Notes under the pieces: generated by a model
Told to the model about the DNA's origin: nothing
The model's input: the letters and a program-made list of their open reading frames with translations, nothing else
Database searches by the model: none
Assembly: GCF_037688875.1 (NCBI RefSeq)
Contig: NZ_JAWDIE010000001.1
Span: 211,881-275,880, forward strand
DNA length: 64,000 nt
Direction of reading: 5' to 3'
Source: Amphibiibacter pelophylacis
Lineage (GTDB): Bacteria > Pseudomonadota > Gammaproteobacteria > Burkholderiales > Burkholderiaceae_C
Shown: positions 9,082 to 16,543 of the stretch, one piece after another
Numbering within the stretch: the stretch's first letter is position 1
Layout: every line of letters starts with the position of its first letter
Made by a program: the position numbers and the translations under genes

Positions 9082-9696
9082 ATGAACAAGGTTTTGATGC
9101 ACCCGCTGGCCAAGCCGGTGTTTTTTGTGCTCGCACTGGTGCCGCTGGCGCTGTGGGTGTATGGGGCGTTCGCCGACACGCTGGGCGCCAACCCCGCCGA
9201 GGCCATCATCTGGGGCAGTGGCGAGTGGACGATCCGCTTTCTGATGATGGCGCTGGCGGTGACGCCGCTGCGCGTGACCACGGGCTGGATCGCGCTGGCG
9301 CGCTGGCGGCGCATGATCGGACTGTTCTCGTTTTTCTATGGTCTGATCCATCTGCTGTCCTACAGCTGGCTGGATCAGTCCCTGGACGTGTCCGCCATCA
9401 TCGCCGACATCGGTCGCAGGCCTTTCATTCTGGTTGGCATGCTGACCTTCACCATCCTGCTGGTGCTGGCCATCACCTCGCCGCGTGCGGTGGTGCGGGC
9501 CATGGGCGGCGCGCGCTGGCAGGCGCTGCACCGCACGGTGTACGCCGCCGGTCTGCTGGCGCTGCTGCACTTTTTCTGGATGCGTGCGGGCAAGAACAAC
9601 TTCGCCGAAGTTGAGCTGTACGCCGTCATCATTTTTGGTCTGCTGGGCTGGCGCGTGTGGCGCTCGTGGAAGCGCCGTCGTGCTGCGATGGCCTAG
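9082..9696 (+). CDS. msrQ: MsrQ, heme-binding membrane subunit
   Basis: This 204-aa integral membrane protein of the ferric-reductase-like family carries electrons from the quinone pool or flavin reductase to periplasmic MsrP. Hydrophobic segments are evenly spaced, and conserved histidines sit in membrane helices (FFYGLIHLLSYSW, WQALHRTVYAAGLLALLHFFW), fitting b-type heme ligation. It directly follows msrP. Its TAG stop at 9694 lies about 18 bp before a tRNA-Arg gene. Confidence 0.93.
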   Translation: MNKVLMHPLAKPVFFVLALVPLALWVYGAFADTLGANPAEAIIWGSGEWTIRFLMMALAVTPLRVTTGWIALARWRRMIGLFSFFYGLIHLLSYSWLDQSLDVSAIIADIGRRPFILVGMLTFTILLVLAITSPRAVVRAMGGARWQALHRTVYAAGLLALLHFFWMRAGKNNFAEVELYAVIIFGLLGWRVWRSWKRRRAAMA

Positions 9697-9713
9697 AATG
9701 CACGCCATTCCAC

Positions 9714-9790
9714 CTGTCCGTAGCTCAGCTGGATAGAGCACGGGTCTTCTAAACCCGGGGTCGGGGGTTCGAACCCCTCCGGACAGGCCA
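9714..9790 (+). tRNA. tRNA-Arg (anticodon UCU)
   Basis: A complete cloverleaf can be drawn. Acceptor CTGTCCG pairs with CGGACAG, the D arm is GCTC...GAGC, the anticodon stem is CGGGT/ACCCG with loop CTTCTAA, and the T arm contains GGTTCGAAC. CCA is encoded at 9788-9790. It decodes AGA. It lies between msrQ and sspA on the same strand. Confidence 0.97.
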
Positions 9791-9865
9791 GGCTCTCGCG
9801 CGGCGCGCCCGGGCCTGACGGGTCCGGTGGGCGCCGCAAATGGTGCAGATTCGGGCCGCATCCCG

Positions 9866-9871
9866 TAGAAT
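9866..9871 (+). promoter_or_regulatory. possible -10 element upstream of sspA
   Basis: TAGAAT sits 35 bp before the sspA start, a plausible sigma-70 -10 hexamer. The matching -35 position (17 bp upstream) shows only a weak hexamer, GTGCAG, so this is tentative. Confidence 0.3.
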
Positions 9872-9905
9872 CCGCCCTCCCAGTGCTTTTTTCGAGAGAC
9901 GACTT

Positions 9906-10520
9906 ATGGTTTTGTATTCCGGAACGACGTGTCCTTACTCGCACCGCTGCCGTTTCGTGCTGTTCGAAAAAGGCATGGATTTCGAGATTCGTGACGTCGA
10001 TCTCTTCGCCAAACCGGAAGACATCGCCCTGATGAATCCGTACAACGAGGTGCCTATCCTCGTCGAACGTGATCTCATCCTCTACGAATCGCACATCATC
10101 AATGAATACATTGACGAGCGCTTCCCGCACCCGCAGCTCATGCCGGGCGACCCGGTGGCGCGGGCGCGGGTGCGCCTGTTCCTGTTCAACTTCGAAAAAG
10201 AGTTGTTCACGCACGTCAACGTGTTGGAAAAGCGTGGCCAGAGCGGCAAGGTCGACGAGGCCGCGCGCGAAAAAGCGCGCAACCAGATTCGCGACCGTCT
10301 GACGCAGCTGGCGCCGATTTTCATGAAGAACAAGTACATGCTGGGTGACGACTTCAGCATGCTGGATGTGGCGATTGCGCCGCTGCTGTGGCGCCTGGAC
10401 CACTACGGCATTGATCTGTCCAAGAATGCGCTGCCGCTGCTGAAGTACGCCGAGCGCATTTTCTCGCGCCCGGCCTACATCGAGGCGCTGACGCCATCCG
10501 AAAAAGTCATGCGCAAGTGA
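9906..10520 (+). CDS. sspA: stringent starvation protein A (glutathione S-transferase fold)
   Basis: SspA is a GST-fold protein that binds RNA polymerase and helps cells survive starvation and acid stress; it has no known GST activity. The 204-aa product begins MVLYSGTTCPYSHRCR, continues with NPYNEVPILVERDLILYES, and has the all-alpha C-terminal domain (MLGDDFSMLDVAIAPLLWRL), all typical of SspA. ATG 9906 gives the normal family start. sspB follows after 7 bp, the standard two-gene operon. Confidence 0.95.
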   Translation: MVLYSGTTCPYSHRCRFVLFEKGMDFEIRDVDLFAKPEDIALMNPYNEVPILVERDLILYESHIINEYIDERFPHPQLMPGDPVARARVRLFLFNFEKELFTHVNVLEKRGQSGKVDEAAREKARNQIRDRLTQLAPIFMKNKYMLGDDFSMLDVAIAPLLWRLDHYGIDLSKNALPLLKYAERIFSRPAYIEALTPSEKVMRK

Positions 10521-10527
10521 CACCGTC

Positions 10528-10989
10528 ATGAGCACGTCTTCCACCCCGGCCGCTCCGGCGGCGACGCCGATCAAGCCTTACCTGCTGCGCGCCTGGCACG
10601 AGTGGTGTACTGACAACGGTCGAACGCCCTACATGGCGGTCTTCGTGGATCAGTACGTCGATGTGCCGCGCGAGTTCGTGAAGGACCAGGCCATCGTGCT
10701 CAACGTCGGTTATGTCGCCACCGACGGGCTGAAAATCGACAACGATTACGTTCACTTCAAGGCGCGTTTCTCGGGCCAGGTGCGCGAAATCTGGGTGCCG
10801 GTCAGCCACGTCACCGCCATTTTCGCCCGCGAAACGCAGGAGGGCATGGAGTTCGCCCGGCCCACGCCCGAAGAGCTGGCCGCGCTGGCCCGTCCCGGTG
10901 CCAGCACGTCGGCCACGGCGTCTGCACCGCCTGCCGCGCAAAAACCTGCCGCCCCCAAACCGGCAGGCGGTCTGCGGATAGTAAAATAA
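10528..10989 (+). CDS. sspB: ClpXP adaptor, stringent starvation protein B
   Basis: SspB delivers ssrA-tagged and other substrates to the ClpXP protease. The 153-aa protein has the substrate-binding fold (YLLRAWHEWCTDNGRTPY at the N-terminus, FSGQVREIWVPVSHVTAIF later). It ends in a flexible Ala/Pro linker and a short basic-hydrophobic tail (GGLRIVK), the ClpX-docking peptide pattern. clpP and clpX lie 41 kb downstream in this window. It follows sspA by 7 bp, and a tRNA-Thr begins 9 bp after the stop. Confidence 0.93.
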   Translation: MSTSSTPAAPAATPIKPYLLRAWHEWCTDNGRTPYMAVFVDQYVDVPREFVKDQAIVLNVGYVATDGLKIDNDYVHFKARFSGQVREIWVPVSHVTAIFARETQEGMEFARPTPEELAALARPGASTSATASAPPAAQKPAAPKPAGGLRIVK

Positions 10990-10997
10990 GTTCCGAC

Positions 10998-11073
10998 GCC
11001 GCTTTAGCTCAGCTGGTAGAGCAACGGTCTTGTAAACCGTAGGTCGTCCGTTCGATTCGGACAAGCGGCACCA
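10998..11073 (+). tRNA. tRNA-Thr (anticodon UGU)
   Basis: Full cloverleaf. Acceptor GCCGCTT pairs with AAGCGGC, the D arm is GCTC...GAGC, the anticodon stem is ACGGT/ACCGT with loop CTTGTAA, the T stem is GTCCG/CGGAC, and CCA is encoded. It decodes ACA. It lies 8 bp after sspB and probably shares its transcript. Confidence 0.97.
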
Positions 11074-11124
11074 TCTTCTTCCTGCCGACTGCGCTCCGCC
11101 GCGCAGCCCCCCAAGGAATCCGGC

Positions 11125-11790
11125 ATGACCTCCTCAATGATTCTTTCCCGGCCTGGCTTTTCGGCTTTGGCTTTGCGCCGCTGGGTGAGCCGTTTCTTTC
11201 TGGCATCTGGTGCACTGGTGCTGGCTGCGCTGCTGTCTGGCTGCGGCTACAACCAGTTCCAGAGTCTGGACGAACAGGTCAAGGCCGACTGGTCCGAGGT
11301 GCTCAACCAGTACAAGCGCCGCGCCGACCTCATCCCCAACATCGTCAGCACGGTGCAGGGCGAGGCCAATTTCGAGCGCGGCACGCTGGAGGCCGTCGTC
11401 AACGCGCGCTCCAAAGCCACCAGCATCCAGGCCACGCCCGAGCTGCTGAACGATCCGCAGGCTTTCGAGCGCTTCCAGCAGGCGCAATCGCAGCTCACCG
11501 GCGCGCTGTCGCGGCTGATGGCGGTGTCCGAAAACTACCCCTCGCTGAAGGCCAACCAGGGTTTCCAGGACCTGCGCGTGCAGCTGGAAGGTACCGAGAA
11601 CCGCATCACCGTGGCGCGCAACAAATACATCCAGGCGATCAAGGAATACAACATCCTGGCGCGCAGCTTCCCCACCAATCTGACCGCCAAAATGATGGGC
11701 TACGGTGTCAAGCCGTCGTTCACGGTCGAGAACGAGGCGGAAATCTCCAGCCCGCCCAAGATCGATTTCGGCGCCCCGGCCAAGCCCTGA
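11125..11790 (+). CDS. lemA: LemA family lipoprotein
   Basis: LemA proteins are predicted to have an extended helical periplasmic domain; their function is unclear. The N-terminus has a hydrophobic signal with lipobox LLSGC (C40), followed by the family block CGYNQFQSLDEQVKADWSEV and then NQYKRRADLIPNIVSTV. The length is 221 aa from ATG 11125; ATG 11137 is an alternative. The next gene, encoding a TPM-domain protein, starts 1 bp after the stop, the common LemA-TPM pairing. Confidence 0.92.
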   Translation: MTSSMILSRPGFSALALRRWVSRFFLASGALVLAALLSGCGYNQFQSLDEQVKADWSEVLNQYKRRADLIPNIVSTVQGEANFERGTLEAVVNARSKATSIQATPELLNDPQAFERFQQAQSQLTGALSRLMAVSENYPSLKANQGFQDLRVQLEGTENRITVARNKYIQAIKEYNILARSFPTNLTAKMMGYGVKPSFTVENEAEISSPPKIDFGAPAKP

Positions 11791-11791
11791 C

Positions 11792-12706
11792 ATGACGCGC
11801 CCCGTGCGCTTCCTGCTGCTGGTCTTGGCTGCGTTTGTGCTGGGCGGTTCGCCCGCCTGGGCGCAAAACGTGTCGGTCGGCCCGGACGGTTTGCAGACCG
11901 TGCCCGCCCTGACCGCGCGGGTGCTGGATGACAGCGGCACGCTGTCGCAGGGCGACATCCAGCAGCTTTCGCAGCAGCTCGCTGACATCGAAAAACGCCT
12001 GGGCTCGCAGATCGTCATCCTGATGCGTTCCACCACGCAGCCCGAGGACATCGCCGCCTACGCCAACCGCGTGGCCGACACCTGGAAGATCGGGCGCAAG
12101 ACGGTGGGCGATGGCCTGCTCATTGTCGTGGCCGTGCAGGACAGGCGCATGCGCATCGAGGTGGCGCGCGCGCTGGAAGGCGCTGTGCCCGATCTGGCCG
12201 CGCACCGCATCATTGAGGAAACGCTCAAACCCGCGTTTCGCCAGCAGCAGTACGCGCAGGGGCTGAGCCAGGCGCTGACCCAGATCGACGGCCTCATCCA
12301 GGGCGAGGCCCTCCCCCCGCCGGATCCGCACGCCGCGCCGGGCGACAGCGGCGGGTTCGATGCCGAGGGTCTTGGCGTTTTCCTGCTGATCGCCGTGCCG
12401 GTGGCCGGGGGCATGATCAACTCGGTGCTGGGCCGCAAGCTGGGCTCGGCGGTCATTGCCGTGGGCGCGGGCGGGCTGGTCTGGCTGTTCACGTCCAGCA
12501 TCCTGTTCGCCGTGCTGGGTGCGGTGCTGGCGGTGGTGTTTGCGGCAGCCATCAGCTCGGGCGGAGGCGGACGCGGCCCCGGATCGGGCGGCGGGCCGGT
12601 GGTGTTCCCCGGCGGCTTTGGCGGGCGCTCGGGCGGCGGCGGCGGGGGATTTTCCTCCGGTGGCGGCGGCAGTTTTGGCGGCGGAGGCGCATCCGGTGGC
12701 TGGTAA
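11792..12706 (+). CDS. TPM-domain protein with Gly-rich tail
   Basis: This 304-aa protein has a signal peptide ending near PAWAQ, an N-terminal TPM domain (ARVLDDSGTLSQGDIQQL, then GSQIVILM, then GLLIVVAVQDRRMRIEV), two hydrophobic segments in the middle, and a C-terminus almost wholly Gly/Ser. TPM proteins of this layout are membrane-anchored and of unknown role, sometimes described as phosphatase-like. It starts 1 bp after lemA. A second TPM gene overlaps its 3' end by 11 bp. Confidence 0.9.
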   Translation: MTRPVRFLLLVLAAFVLGGSPAWAQNVSVGPDGLQTVPALTARVLDDSGTLSQGDIQQLSQQLADIEKRLGSQIVILMRSTTQPEDIAAYANRVADTWKIGRKTVGDGLLIVVAVQDRRMRIEVARALEGAVPDLAAHRIIEETLKPAFRQQQYAQGLSQALTQIDGLIQGEALPPPDPHAAPGDSGGFDAEGLGVFLLIAVPVAGGMINSVLGRKLGSAVIAVGAGGLVWLFTSSILFAVLGAVLAVVFAAAISSGGGGRGPGSGGGPVVFPGGFGGRSGGGGGGFSSGGGGSFGGGGASGGW

Positions 12707-13226
12707 ACCCGTGCTTCATCGTCTGCGCCGCTGGGCGCATCACCTGCGTCTGGACACCCGCGACGCCCGCCGCGCCCTGCCGCCCGCCGCCTGCGACCGC
12801 CTGGCGCAGGCCGTGGCGGCGCTGGAGCGCGATCACGCCATCGAGCTGCGCCTGTGCCTTGAAGCCAGCCTGCCCTTCAGCGATCTGTGGCGCGACGCCC
12901 CCGTGCGCGAGCGCGCGCTGGCCCTCTTTGGCCAGCTGGGCGTGTGGGACACGGCGCACAACTCCGGCGTGCTGGTTTACGTGCTGCTGGCCGACCGCGC
13001 GATCGAAATCGTCGCCGACCGCGGCGTCAGCCAGCGCCTGCCCGCCAGCGCCTGGCAGGTGATGATTGCCGCCCAGCGCCTGGCGCTGCAGGGCGGGGGC
13101 AGCGCCGAAGACGCCTTCCTGGCGGCCATTTCGGCCCTGCGCGAACAGCTTCCGCAAGAGACGGCGACCGCAGGTCTGGTCCCCGCGCCAGACAACGAGT
13201 TGCCGGATCGCCCGCATCTGCTCTAA
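12696..13226 (+). CDS. second, short TPM-domain protein
   Basis: The 176-aa product contains a TPM-like core (RLAQAVAALERDHAIELRL, then HNSGVLVYVLLADRAIEIV, then DRGVSQRLPASAW), but no obvious signal peptide or long membrane span. I chose GTG 12696, inside the preceding gene, because a strong GGAGG (12683-12687) lies 8 bp upstream. GTG 12711 is the alternative. The gene completes a lemA-TPM-TPM cluster often seen in betaproteobacteria, where the three products may act together at the envelope (inference). Confidence 0.85.
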   Translation: MAGKPVLHRLRRWAHHLRLDTRDARRALPPAACDRLAQAVAALERDHAIELRLCLEASLPFSDLWRDAPVRERALALFGQLGVWDTAHNSGVLVYVLLADRAIEIVADRGVSQRLPASAWQVMIAAQRLALQGGGSAEDAFLAAISALREQLPQETATAGLVPAPDNELPDRPHLL

Positions 13227-13308
13227 TGGACGCAGCCCGGGGTGTTCCCGGGCCTGTGCGGAACATCAGCCCCGGCCGCCTTAGCCATCCTTTTCAGGAG
13301 AACCCTTC

Positions 13309-14040
13309 ATGAGTGCACTCAACATCGTCCTCGTCCACGGCGCCTGGCACACCGGGGCCGAAATGGAGCCCACAGCGGCGCTGCTGCGCCAGGCCGGTCA
13401 CACCGTGCTGTGCCCGACGCTCGCTGGCAACCGCCCGCAGGACGACCGTGCCAGCACGGGCCTGGAAGACGCCGCCCAGTCGCTGTGCGAGGCGCTGGAA
13501 GCCAGCGGCCTGGACAACATCCGCCTGGTGGGACACAGCTACGGCGGCATGGTGATCTCGCGCGCCGCTGACCTGATGCCGCAGCGCCTGGCGCGCCTGG
13601 TTTACGTCAACGCCTTCGTGCCGCAGCCGGGCGAGTGCCTGAACGACATGGTGCCGCCGCACTATGTGGCGATGTTCGACCCGATGGCGCAGGCCTCGGG
13701 CGGCGCGGTGATGTTGCCCTTCCCCGTCTGGCGCGAGGCCTTCATCAACGACGGCGACATGGCGCTGGCGCAGTCGGCCTTTGCTGTGCTGAACCCGCAG
13801 CCGTACAAGACCTTCACCGACTCGATCACGCTCAGCCAGCCCATGGCCGCCTGCCCCATCGGCAAGAGCTACATCAACTGCCGCATGGACACCGCACTGC
13901 CGCAGGCTCTGGGCTGGCACCCCCGGCTGTCCGAGCGCCTGGGCCTGTTCCGCTACGTGGAGTGCTCCGGCAGCCACGAGGTGTGGTTCAGTGACCCGGC
14001 CGCCATCGCCCGCGCCATCGAAGTCGCCGCCCGCGACTGA
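13309..14040 (+). CDS. alpha/beta-hydrolase (EstC / hydroxynitrile-lyase-like)
   Basis: The 243-aa protein opens with the oxyanion-hole motif VLVHGAWH and has the nucleophile elbow GHSYGG with Ser77; a C-terminal GSHEVWFSDP supplies the likely catalytic His. This pattern matches the small esterase family related to plant hydroxynitrile lyases and methyl esterases. The substrate cannot be read from sequence. The gene stands alone with AGGAG upstream of its ATG, 82 bp from the TPM gene and 64 bp before aroG. Confidence 0.85.
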   Translation: MSALNIVLVHGAWHTGAEMEPTAALLRQAGHTVLCPTLAGNRPQDDRASTGLEDAAQSLCEALEASGLDNIRLVGHSYGGMVISRAADLMPQRLARLVYVNAFVPQPGECLNDMVPPHYVAMFDPMAQASGGAVMLPFPVWREAFINDGDMALAQSAFAVLNPQPYKTFTDSITLSQPMAACPIGKSYINCRMDTALPQALGWHPRLSERLGLFRYVECSGSHEVWFSDPAAIARAIEVAARD

Positions 14041-14104
14041 TAGGCCTGGACCGGCTGATAGAATTGCTCAATCAAACCAAGAACCCGTTTCATAGGAACC
14101 CGAC

Positions 14105-15214
14105 GTGAGCCCGACCGCCCTGCGCCCCGACATCGAACCGCCCAGCACTCTGGACATGACCAGCGTGGACGACGTCCACATCAGCAGCGTGCGCCCGCTG
14201 ATCACCCCGGCGCTGCTGCGCGAGGCCTTGCCCGCCAGTACCGCCCATCTGGCGGTGGTGACGCAGGCGCGTGCGGGCATCGCGCGCATCCTGCGCGGCG
14301 AGGATGACCGGGTGTTTGTCATCGTCGGGCCGTGTTCCATCCACGACCACGACCAGGCCATGGATTACGCCCGCCGCCTGCAGGCGCTGGCCACCACGCT
14401 GTCGCCCGATCTGCTGGTGGTGATGCGCGTTTATTTCGAGAAGCCGCGCACCACCGTGGGCTGGAAGGGCTACATCAACGACCCGCATCTGGACGGCAGC
14501 TTCGCCATGAACGAGGGCTTGCACCATGCTCGCCGTCTGTTGCTGGACATCGCCGCGCTGGGTCTGCCCGCGGGCACCGAGTTCCTGGATCTGCTCAGCC
14601 CGCAGTTCATCGCCGACCTGATTGCCTGGGGCGCCATCGGCGCGCGCACCACCGAGAGCCAGAGCCACCGCCAGCTTGCGTCCGGCCTGTCCTGCCCGAT
14701 CGGTTTCAAGAACGGCACCGACGGCAACATCAAGGTCGCTGCCGACGCCATCACTGCGGCCAGCAACGCTCACGCCTTCATGGGCATGACGAATATGGGC
14801 CAGGCGGCAATTTTCGAGACGCGCGGCAATCCCGACTGCCACGTCATCCTGCGCGGCGGCAAGGCGCCCAACTACAGTGCTGCCGACGTGGCCGCGACCG
14901 TCCAGGTGCTGGAAAAAGGCGGCCTGGCGCCGCGCCTGATGGTCGATACCTCGCACGCCAACAGCAGCAAACAGCACCAGAAACAGATCGAGGTCGCCGC
15001 AGACGTCGGTGGCCAGATCGCCGGGGGCGACCGCCACATCGTCGGTCTGATGGTCGAGAGCCACATCAACGCGGGGCGCCAGGATCTGGTTCCGGGCCAG
15101 CCGCTGCAGTACGGCGTGTCCATCACCGACGCCTGCCTGAACTGGGCCGATACCGAAGCGCTGCTCAAGCAGCTGGCCGCTGACGTGCGCACGCGCCGCG
15201 CCAGCACGACCTGA
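14105..15214 (+). CDS. aroG: 3-deoxy-7-phosphoheptulonate synthase, class I
   Basis: DAHP synthase joins phosphoenolpyruvate and erythrose 4-phosphate in the first step of the shikimate pathway. Motifs typical of AroF/G/H include VGPCSIHD, MRVYFEKPRTTVGWKG, GARTTESQSHR, GFKNGTDG and ILRGG. At 369 aa it has a 15-20 residue N-terminal extension relative to E. coli AroG. Start is GTG 14105, preceded by AGGAA at good spacing. Which aromatic amino acid feeds back on it is not readable, so the symbol is a family label. A terminator follows. Confidence 0.93.
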   Translation: MSPTALRPDIEPPSTLDMTSVDDVHISSVRPLITPALLREALPASTAHLAVVTQARAGIARILRGEDDRVFVIVGPCSIHDHDQAMDYARRLQALATTLSPDLLVVMRVYFEKPRTTVGWKGYINDPHLDGSFAMNEGLHHARRLLLDIAALGLPAGTEFLDLLSPQFIADLIAWGAIGARTTESQSHRQLASGLSCPIGFKNGTDGNIKVAADAITAASNAHAFMGMTNMGQAAIFETRGNPDCHVILRGGKAPNYSAADVAATVQVLEKGGLAPRLMVDTSHANSSKQHQKQIEVAADVGGQIAGGDRHIVGLMVESHINAGRQDLVPGQPLQYGVSITDACLNWADTEALLKQLAADVRTRRASTT

Positions 15215-15247
15215 CACGCGACATGCCGCGCTGATTCCTGCGCCCAT

Positions 15248-15275
15248 AAAAAAACCCCGCCGGCGCGGGGTTTTT
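15248..15275. terminator. bidirectional intrinsic terminator between aroG and the Met-rich peptide gene
   Basis: The stem CCCCGC/GCGGGG (15255-15270, 4-nt loop) is flanked by seven A residues on the left and five T residues on the right, so it can end transcription from both convergent genes. Confidence 0.85.
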
Positions 15276-15295
15276 GATTTGCAGCGGGGCTGCAA

Positions 15296-15649
15296 TTACA
15301 TCGTGCCGCCTTTGCTGGGGTCGGCCAGGTCGCGAGCGGCCTTCTGGGCGGGGGTCAGCTTTTTCATCTTGCCCATTTTGTCTTTTTTCATCATGCCGTC
15401 GTGCTTGCCCATTTTGCCCATGGCGTCGCCTTTGCCCATCTTGCCCATGGCGTCTTTGCCCATGGCATCTTTGGCCATAGCGTCTTTGCCCATGGCATCA
15501 CCCTTGCCCATGGCATCTTTGGCCATGGCGGCCGGTTTGCCCATGGCGTCTTTGGCCATGGCATCTTTGCTCATGGCGTCCTGAGCGAAGGCGGTGCCAG
15601 CGCCCAAAGCCAGGCACAGGGTCAGCAGAGTGGTAGAGATTTTTTTCAT
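15296..15649 (-). CDS. Met-rich MXKDX pentapeptide-repeat periplasmic peptide (MrpX-like)
   Basis: The 117-aa product has a Sec signal (MKKISTTLLTLCLALGAGTAFA) and a mature part of about 95 residues built from repeats of the type D-A-M-G/A-K. I count about 17 methionines, many lysines and no cysteine. The C-terminus is the less repetitive LTPAQKAARDL. Such proteins are known as MXKDX repeat proteins. In Azospira suillum the Met-rich peptide MrpX, acting with a YedY-type reductase, scavenges hypochlorite by cycles of methionine oxidation and repair. Here it is the last gene after cytochrome b and an MsrP-like enzyme, so the same role is inferred. Confidence 0.85.
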   Translation of the reverse strand: MKKISTTLLTLCLALGAGTAFAQDAMSKDAMAKDAMGKPAAMAKDAMGKGDAMGKDAMAKDAMGKDAMGKMGKGDAMGKMGKHDGMMKKDKMGKMKKLTPAQKAARDLADPSKGGTM

Positions 15650-15718
15650 GAGAAGCTCCTAGGTGTGCGGCTGTCATTCAGCCAGGTAAAAAACAGGGGG
15701 AAATGGAATAAATCGGAA

Positions 15719-16516
15719 TCAGCTGCCACCAAACCAGTTGTAACCCTGGTCTTCCCAGTAACCGCCGGGATAGGTGTTGGTGACGAAAATCGATTCAATG
15801 TGTTTGGGATTCTTGTAGCCCAGCTTGGTGGGAATCCGCACTTTCATCGGGAAACCGTACTTGCGCGGCAGGGTCTGGCCGTCGTAAGTCAGGGTCAGCT
15901 GGGTCTGCGCGTGCAGGGCAGTGGGCATATCAATGCTGGTGTAATAATCGTCCGCGCATTTGAAGCCCACGTATTTTGCCGTGGTATCGGCACCGACGCG
16001 CTTGAGAAAATCCGAGAAACGCACGCCGCCCCAGCGGCCAATGGCACTCCAGCCTTCCACGCAGATGTGGCGGGTGATCTGATCGGTCTGCGGCATGGCG
16101 CGCAGCTCGTCCAGGCGCCAGGATTTTTTGTCGGCAACCAGACCCGTGACGCTCAATTCGTAATCGGCTTCGTCGACTTCGGGCGCTTCGTCCTCGCCGT
16201 AAAAGGCGTTGAAAGGGAAGGGCCGGGTGATCATGGAGGCCGGGAAGGTCGGGGCCATCGTGTTCGGGTTGAACAGGGCGGCCTGAACGCGATCGTTCCA
16301 GCGCGACACCGACATCAGGACGTTTTCAACCTGATCGTTATCGTCGATGGCGCAGCCGCTGAGCAGTGCCAGACCGCCCAGGCTCAGGCTGCGGGTCAGA
16401 AACGAACGACGGCTGGGTTCGCTGATCTGACGGCTGATGATTTTGCGAGCGTCCTGCAGCACCAGTTCAGAGTCCACCGACGGGGTGGCTTTGCGGGAGA
16501 AGAGCGGAAATGACAT
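15719..16516 (-). CDS. MsrP/YedY-like molybdopterin oxidoreductase, Tat lipoprotein
   Basis: The 265-aa protein has a twin-arginine signal (SRRSFLTRS, RR 36-37) ending in a lipobox LLSGC (C55), so it is probably folded and exported by Tat, then lipid-anchored. The oxidoreductase molybdopterin domain carries the likely Mo-ligand C152 in RHICVEGWS and the block LTLTYDGQTLPRKYGFPMKV. It is clearly distinct from the msrP at 8086. It lies 27 bp after the cytochrome b gene and 69 bp before the Met-rich peptide gene. The likely task is reduction of oxidised methionines in that peptide, by analogy with YedY1 of Azospira. Confidence 0.88.
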   Translation of the reverse strand: MSFPLFSRKATPSVDSELVLQDARKIISRQISEPSRRSFLTRSLSLGGLALLSGCAIDDNDQVENVLMSVSRWNDRVQAALFNPNTMAPTFPASMITRPFPFNAFYGEDEAPEVDEADYELSVTGLVADKKSWRLDELRAMPQTDQITRHICVEGWSAIGRWGGVRFSDFLKRVGADTTAKYVGFKCADDYYTSIDMPTALHAQTQLTLTYDGQTLPRKYGFPMKVRIPTKLGYKNPKHIESIFVTNTYPGGYWEDQGYNWFGGS

Positions 16517-16543
16517 GAAGGGTCTCCGAAGGGATGCGTTGGG

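Noticed and set aside
13237..13255. GC hairpin between the second TPM gene and the hydrolase
   Set aside because: GCCCGGG/CCCGGGC can pair but no T tract follows, so termination cannot be supported.
15274..16513. Repetitive plus-strand frames (Phe/Ala/His-rich) opposite the Met-rich peptide
   Set aside because: The repeats are the complement of the MXKDX codons; the minus frame has a proper signal peptide and operon context.
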